The notes beneath the pieces were generated by a model. The model did no database searches and was not told the DNA's origin. It worked only from the letters and a program-made list of their open reading frames with translations. Position numbers and translations under genes: made by a program. 64,000 nt of DNA from Pseudomaricurvus alkylphenolicus. Lineage in GTDB: Bacteria; Pseudomonadota; Gammaproteobacteria; Pseudomonadales; Cellvibrionaceae. The stretch spans positions 17,300 through 81,299 of the forward strand of contig NZ_JAAQPI010000023.1 in the NCBI RefSeq assembly GCF_011683955.1, written 5' to 3'. This document shows, piece by piece, positions 18,597 to 26,400 of this stretch (positions within the stretch are counted from its first letter, which is position 1; the number at the start of each line of letters is the position of its first letter).

Positions 18597-20743
18597 AGTC
18601 GATAACGCTTCTGTAACACCTGCTCAATCGCCATATACCACTTTTGGATCAGAGGCTTGGGGGGGAGAGAGATTTGTAGAATTCCAGAAGAGCCATGATA
18701 TAGGGTCATACCTTCGATATCGTCCTGGAATTTTGCCGAGACCTCGAAGAAAGCTTCGGTTGTCGTCTTCCCGTCCTCAGTTGATACAACGGCGATATCC
18801 CCTCCACCGCTCCAACCTAAAACTGCAGAAGGCAGCACCCAGCGCTCATAGGGTATCACTTGAATTTCCGGGGCAGTAATCGGCTGATTGGTCCTCCCCC
18901 AAAGTCTCACTTCACCACTGAGATTGTCGAAGCCAAACAAATCAGACGCCTGCTCTTGCGACACTACCGCCGTAAAATTGTAGGCATCGGACGCTACAAT
19001 GACACCCAGTTCCGCGCGGCGTTTAAACCACGTATTACGATGCCTCGACAATTCGGGCGCGATCCAAACGCCGGAAGAAGAGGCTCTGACGGTCAACTCT
19101 TCGCGTCGCTGCTCCAAACCGGCAAGCTTTTCTTTAAGCAAACTTAAACGTGCTCGGGCAGGCGCGATGTCAGCAATAATCCGGTTTCTCGCCTGGCTCA
19201 CTAATGCTTGCGTTTCCAAAATTTGATAACGGGTAGTACGTATATCAAGATCAAGCTCAGTGTTGATAAATTCGATCAGTACATCACCCTTCTCTACACT
19301 CCGACCACTTTCAACACGGATGCGTTCCAAATAACCGGCTGTCGATGTATAGACGTTGGTGAAATGCTCAGATTCGATGATTCCTGGCGCCCTGATAGAG
19401 TGCGGAAAGGGAATCACTGTTAGCACCAAGAGCAACATCGATAGTGCAGAGAGTGTCAGAAACTGAGCCCAGGGGCGGTTTCTACCCAACTTGGTGCTGA
19501 CAAAAAGATATCGAATGATGTCGATAATCGGCTTGATTATCCAAATTGAAATACTGATGATTGCCATCAGAATTCCAAGCAAGAACCATTGATCCGCGAC
19601 AAATAACGTAATCGCCAGCACCACAAGCAGGCGGTAGACAGTACTCAACGCGCCGTAGCTGGCCAACCAGAAAGCTTCAACACGGGAATAGGCTGGAGGC
19701 ACGAGATTGATGCTGCGAAACAGATATTTCTCGATCCAGTGGATCCATTGCTTCTGGGCTCGCTGGTAAAGGTTGGGAATTTCCAAGACATCAGAGAGGA
19801 TGAAATACGCGTCGAAACGCAATAGCGGATTACCGTTAAACAACAGGCTGGAGATGGAACCAATCACCATCATATTAAAAGCCAGGCTATGTAAGGTGCC
19901 TTCACCGGTTTTCGCCCATACTAAAGCCGCCAACGCGGCAATGAACAGCTCCGTGATCATGCCCGCGGCACCAACCAGGGCTCGATGCCATCGATTACGA
20001 AATCCCCAGCTTGAGGAGGCATCCATATAAGGTAATGGGGTGAATATCAGCAACATCACTCCCATGGTATGGACTTCGCCACCAAAACGTTTGCACATAA
20101 GTGCGTGGCCAGCTTCGTGCACCAGCTTCAAGAACACCAGCGCCAGATACAGCCAAATCAGATTGCCCGGCGCCAACAGACCCTGGGTTTGCTCTGCAAC
20201 AGACGAAAAATTCTCGGCTACGGCATTTGCACCGAGCAAGATCACCAATAACCAGACAATCGCTCCAAACACACTGAAAACCATTCTTATGAATGGTTCT
20301 ATTTTTCGCAGTAGCGACTCGGGATTCCACAGCGGTATTCGAATAAACAGAAACGACAAGAGCTTGCCACGCAGCTCGCGCCGTTGTTGCTTCTGATACC
20401 GTTCAAAGATTCTCTGGCTGTCTGGGGCGTTCTTAAAGTAGAGTAAATTGGCCGCCTGAAGTTGGCTCAACAATTGAATAACTTCTTCCTGCCCGGGTGC
20501 GGTCGAAGGAAACAGTTCAAGGCAATGCTCCCAGACCTGTTCTACCGTTTTTTCCGGTGTCAGGCGCATCACGAAATTATAGGCCTCAGGCGTGATTCTG
20601 GAAAAACGATTGTTAAACGGGTCTTTTAAGACATACCACTGGCGCCCTCGAAAAAGCTGCTTGTGCACTTCAACTTTGGACGCCAAGCCCACATGAATGC
20701 CAGCAACCCGATGCCAGGATTCACTGAAAACGCTGCCGCTCAT
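18593..20743 (-). CDS. PqqD-like / peptidase M50 / HlyD-type adaptor fusion protein
   Basis: 716 residues, inner-membrane. Residues about 25-105 resemble PqqD (WYVLKDPFNNRFSRITPEAY), a peptide-chaperone fold. Several membrane segments follow from about 150. The M50 zinc site is visible as HEAGH at 209-213, with the second motif GNPLLRFDAYF near 304-314 supplying the third ligand Asp311. A last membrane helix lies near 430-447. The rest (about 450-716) is a periplasmic HlyD-like part with a lipoyl-type half motif (GYLERIRVESGRSVEKGDVLIEF split across 470-493), a coiled coil near 495-550 and beta-rich barrels. It starts 3 bases after the GAF-HlyD stop and overlaps the SecA-like start. The intact HExxH argues for protease activity, perhaps cleaving the exported protein or a signal. 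The substrate is unknown. Confidence 0.87.
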   Translation of the reverse strand: MSGSVFSESWHRVAGIHVGLASKVEVHKQLFRGRQWYVLKDPFNNRFSRITPEAYNFVMRLTPEKTVEQVWEHCLELFPSTAPGQEEVIQLLSQLQAANLLYFKNAPDSQRIFERYQKQQRRELRGKLLSFLFIRIPLWNPESLLRKIEPFIRMVFSVFGAIVWLLVILLGANAVAENFSSVAEQTQGLLAPGNLIWLYLALVFLKLVHEAGHALMCKRFGGEVHTMGVMLLIFTPLPYMDASSSWGFRNRWHRALVGAAGMITELFIAALAALVWAKTGEGTLHSLAFNMMVIGSISSLLFNGNPLLRFDAYFILSDVLEIPNLYQRAQKQWIHWIEKYLFRSINLVPPAYSRVEAFWLASYGALSTVYRLLVVLAITLFVADQWFLLGILMAIISISIWIIKPIIDIIRYLFVSTKLGRNRPWAQFLTLSALSMLLLVLTVIPFPHSIRAPGIIESEHFTNVYTSTAGYLERIRVESGRSVEKGDVLIEFINTELDLDIRTTRYQILETQALVSQARNRIIADIAPARARLSLLKEKLAGLEQRREELTVRASSSGVWIAPELSRHRNTWFKRRAELGVIVASDAYNFTAVVSQEQASDLFGFDNLSGEVRLWGRTNQPITAPEIQVIPYERWVLPSAVLGWSGGGDIAVVSTEDGKTTTEAFFEVSAKFQDDIEGMTLYHGSSGILQISLPPKPLIQKWYMAIEQVLQKRYRL

Positions 20744-20746
20744 GCA

Positions 20747-22633
20747 TTACCACCAGAAATACATGCGCAGAAAATCTGAAGTGCGGTGGGTCAGTATCCA
20801 GAAAATATTCCTCTCACCCACATCAATTTTGGCTAAGCCACTCATACCCGGACGCCACCAATCCTGAGTGCCGTCGACAAAAGTTGCCCTGACAATAAAG
20901 ACATTTCCCTCCATTGACTCTACTTCCGCGACGGGTATCACTTGCTGAACCTGTATAGCAATGGTCTCTTCCGGGCGACTCAAAAGCGCTAATTCCCCCA
21001 GGTCTCCAACCTGTATTTCATCCACGTCCCTCTCGCTGAGACGCATTTTTATATACAAGTCGGATATTTGGACGATTTTGAAGATCAGATCTCCTTTGGT
21101 GACAGGTGCCCCCAGCAGTTCATCCTTATCCCCCTCTACGATAATTCCTTCGAACGGTGCTTTGATGGTCGCCTGATTTAAGTAGTAACGGACTCTCTCT
21201 AATGTGGATTGAGCTTGCTCGGAACGAGCCATTGCGATCCTCATGTCAGCCATGGCTCTTTTGGCACGTGCCTTTTCCGCCTCTCGTGAGTACCGATTGA
21301 CATCGGCCCGAGCCTCTGACTCCTTGAGCAAAAGCTCTTCAGTATCCAGCACCACAAGGGGGTCACCCGCTGCAACCTGGTCACCCGAATGTGCACTGAC
21401 TTTGTGAACATAACTGTCAAATGGTGCCGACAAATATGCTGTATTGTCAGTGTCCAGCGAGGCCGGCACTTCGACCCGATAGGTCCATGTGCCAAGCGCC
21501 ACATAGAGTACAAGAAGCGCCGCCAGCAAGGCCGAAAACTTGGCCAGGGTATGCTCTACACCAAGCCAAACAGACAGTTTGTCACGCCCCCATCGGAGTA
21601 ATTTCCGCCCAAACCACAAATCCTTCGATTCAAGGGCCGACAACCAGGGTTGTACCTGACTGGTCAGCAGTCGAAGTGCGCTCAATTCGCTGTTTGTAAA
21701 CGGATGTTCCAAGCGCTCCAGGGTAACCACCCCCACAGGACCATCGTGATCGCGCAGAGGCAGGGAAACCAGTTGATAAGCCCCGCTGACTCTGGCGTAG
21801 GCCTCATGTGCCACCAGTATTGAATCGCCTTCACTGTCGTCCGGCCAGACCAACTCAGCGTCCTGATCGCCAGACTCTTCGAATATGGCCTCCAGACACT
21901 TGGCCGCGTCCGTCCCCCGCTCAAATCGCTCCAGATGGCTGATAGCCGCAAGCAGCATATACTCATCGTTTTTCCAGCCCAGGCTGACTTGGGAGCAACC
22001 GAATCTCGCAGCCAGCTCGTTTACCAATGCAATAGCCGCCGCCTTATAGCGATGATGTTGTTGGACAAGCGCCTGCACATCCAATACCGTGGCCAGTAAC
22101 GAATGGGTATCAGAGTGCCCTGCAACCTCTGACCTGTCTCGATTATGTCGCTCGTACGCCGCGGGGATGTCAGCGACCAACTGAGTTCGCACAATGGTTT
22201 CGTTAAACTGTTGCGAGTTAGCTCGATCCACGACCAGAGCCAACGCCTGGCGCTGAGCCGTCTCATGGCTTTCCACCTGGGACACCAGCAGAGTGGGCTG
22301 AACCATCCCCTGAACGTTTAGACCCGCACGCTCATGAGCAAAGCCATTGACGTCGGCTCGCCCGGCCAGCCTGGAAATCTGGCTTAACAATGTCGACTCT
22401 AATTCGGTGCCACCCTCGGGCAGACCGAAAGTAGCTTTAGACATCAGCTGGCCGTTGTCTAAAACAACGATAGAAAGAGCGATGGGTGAATGACAGAGCT
22501 GCGCCACAAGAGACGTAAATCGCCCCCAAAATATCTGCTCTTCGCCGCTAAACCGCCTTAATGACCTGAGTTCAACCAGTACTGTACGTCCATCGACGGT
22601 TCGCTCTTGGGGCTGTGAGGCTGTCAGTGGCAT
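20747..22633 (-). CDS. GAF-domain / HlyD-type membrane fusion protein
   Basis: 628 residues. The N-terminal 350 residues are soluble and include a GAF-like domain around 190-330 (ALVNELAARFGCSQVSLGW, SLPLRDHDGPVGVVTLE). One membrane helix lies near 365-385 (FSALLAALLVLYVALGTW). The periplasmic remainder is an HlyD/MFP adaptor. It has lipoyl halves near 398-432 (SGDQVAAGDPLVVLD) and 488-520 (ATIKAPFEGIIV), a short coiled coil near 435-485, and a beta-barrel with WRPGMSGLAKI near 593. It lies 15 bases downstream of the adaptor gene and 3 bases upstream of the M50 fusion. I infer a cytoplasmic sensor attached to the export conduit. The ligand is unknown. Confidence 0.87.
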   Translation of the reverse strand: MPLTASQPQERTVDGRTVLVELRSLRRFSGEEQIFWGRFTSLVAQLCHSPIALSIVVLDNGQLMSKATFGLPEGGTELESTLLSQISRLAGRADVNGFAHERAGLNVQGMVQPTLLVSQVESHETAQRQALALVVDRANSQQFNETIVRTQLVADIPAAYERHNRDRSEVAGHSDTHSLLATVLDVQALVQQHHRYKAAAIALVNELAARFGCSQVSLGWKNDEYMLLAAISHLERFERGTDAAKCLEAIFEESGDQDAELVWPDDSEGDSILVAHEAYARVSGAYQLVSLPLRDHDGPVGVVTLERLEHPFTNSELSALRLLTSQVQPWLSALESKDLWFGRKLLRWGRDKLSVWLGVEHTLAKFSALLAALLVLYVALGTWTYRVEVPASLDTDNTAYLSAPFDSYVHKVSAHSGDQVAAGDPLVVLDTEELLLKESEARADVNRYSREAEKARAKRAMADMRIAMARSEQAQSTLERVRYYLNQATIKAPFEGIIVEGDKDELLGAPVTKGDLIFKIVQISDLYIKMRLSERDVDEIQVGDLGELALLSRPEETIAIQVQQVIPVAEVESMEGNVFIVRATFVDGTQDWWRPGMSGLAKIDVGERNIFWILTHRTSDFLRMYFWW

Positions 22634-22648
22634 AACCTTAAAGTCCGA

Positions 22649-23524
22649 CTATCGATTACTGGAGCTTGTGGTAGGCTCATAGAACTCCCCCATCGCTGCA
22701 TCCATGTCAGTTTCGTCAAGTCCAAATTCGATACTGGCTGGCATACCTGGCCATACATCTCTCTCCAGGTTTTCAAATCGCAGCTTAACTCGAACTAACC
22801 CACTTGCCTGATCCGCCACGGGTGAAACAAAGACAACTTTGCCTGATTTCTCAAGCGTCCTATCTCCTGCACTGACGAATACGGGTACGGCGTCCAGCTC
22901 CTGCAAATGCCTGACTTGACGCTCTTCAATATTAACCTCCAAAAAGCACGAGGAAGGATCCACCACCTTGATGACTACTTCACCAGACTGAGCCCACTCA
23001 CCCACATCGAGCAGAACTTCCGTAACTATCCCGTCTATCGGGGAAACCAGGGTATGCCGCTCCAATTCAGCTTGAGCAGCGTCATATTCGAGCTTCTCTC
23101 GCTTCTTGGCTTGCTCCATCGCCCGGACCTCACCCGCTACTGTGTTGAACTGCATGTCCAGCCGCATCACTTCTTCATTACTCACAGAACCTGTGGACTT
23201 CTGCAGCTCTCTGGCAGATTTCAACAAGGATTCAACGATGTCCCGATTGTATTTACTTGACTCATAGCGAGCCTTGTCATTCAGGATCTGCTTTCTAAGC
23301 CGAGCTTCAAATGCTTGCAGCCGATCGTCCAGTCGTAGTAGTGGCTCCCCCTTTTTGACATGCTGCCCCTCTGAAACAAACAACTGATGTACGACCCCGT
23401 CAACCGATACGCTGAGATCCAGGTCTGATATCGGTTTGGTTACACCGTCAAACCGCCCTGACGCGACACTCACCTCTGACAGCAACACTGCCAGACCTAT
23501 CAGCGTCAAATAAATTTTACTCAT
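22649..23524 (-). CDS. Periplasmic adaptor (HlyD/MFP family)
   Basis: 291 residues. N-terminal signal peptide or anchor (IYLTLIGLAVLLSEVSVASG). Lipoyl half motifs near 38-66 (VVHQLFVSEGQHVKKGEPLL) and 157-190 (TLVSPIDGIVTEVLLDVGEW) are separated by a coiled coil near 68-155. A beta-barrel follows with GLVRVKLRFENL and WPGMPASIEF. This is the standard shape of adaptors that dock onto TolC-type channels. A 61-base gap separates it from the upstream TolC-like gene. I see no RND pump or ABC transporter beside it, so its inner-membrane partner is most likely the GAF-HlyD and/or M50-HlyD protein. Confidence 0.9.
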   Translation of the reverse strand: MSKIYLTLIGLAVLLSEVSVASGRFDGVTKPISDLDLSVSVDGVVHQLFVSEGQHVKKGEPLLRLDDRLQAFEARLRKQILNDKARYESSKYNRDIVESLLKSARELQKSTGSVSNEEVMRLDMQFNTVAGEVRAMEQAKKREKLEYDAAQAELERHTLVSPIDGIVTEVLLDVGEWAQSGEVVIKVVDPSSCFLEVNIEERQVRHLQELDAVPVFVSAGDRTLEKSGKVVFVSPVADQASGLVRVKLRFENLERDVWPGMPASIEFGLDETDMDAAMGEFYEPTTSSSNR

Positions 23525-23585
23525 GGACTACCTATATCATTTAAGTACGGGTTGTAACTGTGTAACACGTATACGGGTGAATGAG

Positions 23586-25172
23586 TCAACGCTGGAGCAG
23601 TTTAATCTCATCGCGAGACAATTTAATGTTGTATCTCTCCATTAACCGACCTTCCGCCAGCTCCACTACCGCCTCCGCAAGTTTTAACTCCACGACGCTG
23701 GATACATAGTTGCGCTGATATTCGATCAGGTCCTCCTCCTGATCCAACACCTCACGAATAGAACTCTTGCCAGCGCGCAGGCGCTCCATCTCAATATTCA
23801 GCAGTTTTTGCCTGCTTTTGACTTCAACGGTCCTGATTTTCAGTTGTTCCGCCGCACTGCGCAGCCTCATAATTTTGGTACTGAGATCATTGGCCAGATT
23901 GCGCTGTACGGAGGCCACCTCCAGATTAGCTTGATGCTGGCGCAGTTTTGCCACGTTGTATTGGCTTTTGGCCTTCTTGTTCCCCAAAAGGGGACTGCTG
24001 AATTCCAGCCCCGCATACCAGGATTCATGGTCATCAGTTAGAGCACCATCGAAGGCATCATCGCGTATGCCGTCGAGACCCGCAGTATTGTAGCTCATGG
24101 TAAAATCCAGCTGTGGCAGGCTCTGGTTCTCTGCATAGACTGACTGGATTCGTTCTCTTTCCTGCTTTTGCTGGGCAATCTTCAGTGCCGGCCAATGCTC
24201 CAGAGCCCGTTTCAAACTTTCATCCAACACGGGCATCTCGACATTGGCCACCTCAGGGGACTCCACGGCATTGAAGTCGATATCAGGGTTGCTGAGGGTC
24301 GAAATGTTCAACAGGGTCAGGATACTGTTTTGCATCTCAGTGACATCAGCGGTCGCACCCATTAACTCGGATTGACGCAGTGAAACGCCAATTTCCGCTT
24401 CCATCAATTCCGTGCGAGCCGCTTTACCAAGCCTTACCCGTTCCTCCACGTCGTGTCGAATACGCTCAGCAACTTCCATGGAACGCTGCAGGCTGGCTTG
24501 AATGTTTTGAGCCCCGAACAAACCCCAGTAGGCCTTGATGGCTGTTCCGGCCACTTCCATGATTCTCTGACGATATTCCTGAAAGGCAATTTCCTGATCC
24601 GCCTCCGCAACATGAATTCTGGCCTTGGTGATATCGGATCCAAATCCTTTAAGAATGGGTTGGCGGAAAGTCAGTTTTAAACCGTAGACATACTCGGTGT
24701 CGTAGTTGTCTCTGGCATCAATGAGAATGCTCTCTCGTTCTGTACCATTAACTCCGAAGCTGACTTGCCCGCCTGTGCTCAGCAGGCCTTTGACGGAGGC
24801 GTCATAGGTCAGCGCTTCTTCTGTATAGTTTCCTCCAGACCCCACTCGATACAGAGATTCCTCAACCGTATTGGGAACATTGAGATCGTGCCAATTGACT
24901 GTCACTGACAGTTCCGGCTCGAAAATTCCGCGTTCAAATTCGGTTTTCTCTCCTGACACCTGCCAGTCCAATTGCTTGAAGACAGCGCCGGCGTTGCGCC
25001 GTATCGCCTCTTTGACCAGGCTCCCCTGGGTCAGGGAAAAGGATGCCCCATGCAAGTCTTCAGCTAGGGATAACGGAACCATCCCTGCACCAAGAAATGC
25101 AGCTACCGCCACAGTGAATACTCGTTTAGCCAACATCGGTTTGACAAACATAGGAGCAACCCTTTTTAACAT
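23586..25172 (-). CDS. TolC-like outer-membrane efflux/secretion protein
   Basis: 528 residues. A signal peptide (RVFTVAVAAFLGAGMVPLSLAE) is followed by the two OEP repeats of the TolC family: long alpha-helical segments such as HVAEADQEIAFQEYRQRIME and, in the second half, LRSAAEQLKIRTVEVKSRQK and REVLDQEEDLIEYQRNYVSS. It would form the trimeric outer-membrane channel of the export apparatus. It starts 12 bases after the sapC-like stop. A second start seven codons in (25151) has AAGGG upstream and gives an equally good signal peptide, so the exact N-terminus is uncertain. Confidence 0.92.
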   Translation of the reverse strand: MLKRVAPMFVKPMLAKRVFTVAVAAFLGAGMVPLSLAEDLHGASFSLTQGSLVKEAIRRNAGAVFKQLDWQVSGEKTEFERGIFEPELSVTVNWHDLNVPNTVEESLYRVGSGGNYTEEALTYDASVKGLLSTGGQVSFGVNGTERESILIDARDNYDTEYVYGLKLTFRQPILKGFGSDITKARIHVAEADQEIAFQEYRQRIMEVAGTAIKAYWGLFGAQNIQASLQRSMEVAERIRHDVEERVRLGKAARTELMEAEIGVSLRQSELMGATADVTEMQNSILTLLNISTLSNPDIDFNAVESPEVANVEMPVLDESLKRALEHWPALKIAQQKQERERIQSVYAENQSLPQLDFTMSYNTAGLDGIRDDAFDGALTDDHESWYAGLEFSSPLLGNKKAKSQYNVAKLRQHQANLEVASVQRNLANDLSTKIMRLRSAAEQLKIRTVEVKSRQKLLNIEMERLRAGKSSIREVLDQEEDLIEYQRNYVSSVVELKLAEAVVELAEGRLMERYNIKLSRDEIKLLQR

Positions 25173-25184
25173 CGTCAGTCGGTA

Positions 25185-25928
25185 TTAATGCTCGGTAAAT
25201 TGAGCCTCGCCGGAAGGTGCAATCCCAACCTGCTCTTCCTTAAACCGCAGTAAACGCTCAATTTGAGCCAGAGACGTCAGGTGGGCATAGACCGGGGCCA
25301 AGTACCTTTTAGCTCGCATGTCCAGCAGGACCTCATCCGACAGACTGTTCAAACGATCTTCATTAATAACGTAGCAGCCAGCAATATTCTTTACGGAGTT
25401 TTCTTCGCGCACGCGCATATTCAACGGGGTAAACATATTCTTTTCGGTAAAGAACTGACAGAAGGACTGCGTGAAGTGCTCCATTTGCTGCAACTCTCCC
25501 AGGTAAGTCTTAACCCGATCCATCGCTTCAGTCGGCTTACCATCTTCGGCGAAAAGCTCTTGTCCCTCTTCGTCGTTAATCAGGTCGCTGGTCTCATCAA
25601 TGCAAATGGTGTAGCGATCTTCCTGGTCGGTCTTGGCAAGTGCAAAGGGATAGCGGCGAATGATGGCCGGAATATAGGAGGCCTTCCACTTGCCGTCGAC
25701 AACGAACAGGTTTTCGTCTGGCTTAAGCCCCATTAACACGACGGGGCGAAATTGGTCTTTGCCCTTATCTTCGATAAAAACAATAGGATAGATAGCCGCA
25801 GCCCTGGAGAACTCATGAATCATGACTGAGGCAAGATTAAAATTTTTGGCAAAGTCGAAATTGGTAATCGGCTTTATTTTCTTGCCTTTGTGAGTCTCAG
25901 GGTTTGCTGGAACGATTTTTTCAAACAT
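25185..25928 (-). CDS. SapC family protein
   Basis: 247 residues, apparently soluble, with no signal peptide. It resembles the SapC family (Pfam PF07277), named for a protein associated with the Campylobacter S-layer. Seen: NFDFAKNFNLASVMIHEFSR, YPIVFIEDKGKDQFRPVVLM, then GKWKASYIPAIIRRYPFAL and a C-terminal region with DMRAKRYLAPVYAHLTSL. GGAGTAGTAGAA precedes the ATG. It is the first gene after the giant ORF (93-base gap) and just before the TolC-like gene. I infer a role in handling or displaying the giant surface protein. The biochemical function is not established for the family. Confidence 0.85.
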   Translation of the reverse strand: MFEKIVPANPETHKGKKIKPITNFDFAKNFNLASVMIHEFSRAAAIYPIVFIEDKGKDQFRPVVLMGLKPDENLFVVDGKWKASYIPAIIRRYPFALAKTDQEDRYTICIDETSDLINDEEGQELFAEDGKPTEAMDRVKTYLGELQQMEHFTQSFCQFFTEKNMFTPLNMRVREENSVKNIAGCYVINEDRLNSLSDEVLLDMRAKRYLAPVYAHLTSLAQIERLLRFKEEQVGIAPSGEAQFTEH

Positions 25929-26021
25929 TTCTACTACTCCATTGATAGTGCTGTTCTATTTATCCACACACAGAATTCTGTTTAAGGCCCTGTCATTGAC
26001 CTGACCAACGTAAACTCTCAC
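25929..26021 (-). promoter_or_regulatory. Spacer between giant ORF and sapC-like gene with a 12-base palindrome
   Basis: 93 bases. A perfect palindrome ACAGAATTCTGT lies at 25970-25981. Downstream of it on the minus strand TTAAAC and ATAAAT are 16 bases apart and could be a weak promoter for the secretion genes. There is no terminator-like stem with a U-run after the giant ORF, so the export genes may also be read through from it. Confidence 0.3.
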
Positions 26022-26400
26022 TTACAACACAACATCTTCTGTCCAATACTCAAACAACCAGCTGTCGCTTTCGACATTGGAGCTTATCGGGTTTTGGACA
26101 AAAATCAAACTTGAGGCATTCAGGACACTGAGTGTCGGCAATCCCCCAATAGGCGACGCTCCTACGGGAGAGGTCAGCCTTTCCAGTGGCGCAGGTGCGG
26201 GACTGGTCCCGTCACCCAGGGGTGACTCCAGCGAGCTCAATGAGTTTAACTCGGGGGGTTTATCGAACAGCCAGCCGTCGGGAGAGTTGACTGGCATTTG
26301 CGCCTCCTCAGCATCCTCCTGGTTCAAGGCATCGAAGAATTCAGCCAGGCGGCGGTGGTCTACCTCAATCACCGGTCGCCATATTGTCGTTGCCTGATAA
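26022..26400 (-). other. C-terminal tail of the giant protein
   Basis: The last ~120 residues leave the repeat pattern. A charged stretch (VIEVDHRRLAEFFDALNQED) is followed by a Pro/Ser-rich segment containing GWLFDKPPELNSL and ending SWLFEYWTEDVVL. The WLF word occurs twice. I see no membrane helix, no sorting motif such as LPxTG and no RTX repeats near the end. It may be an export or anchoring signal specific to this locus. Confidence 0.5.
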
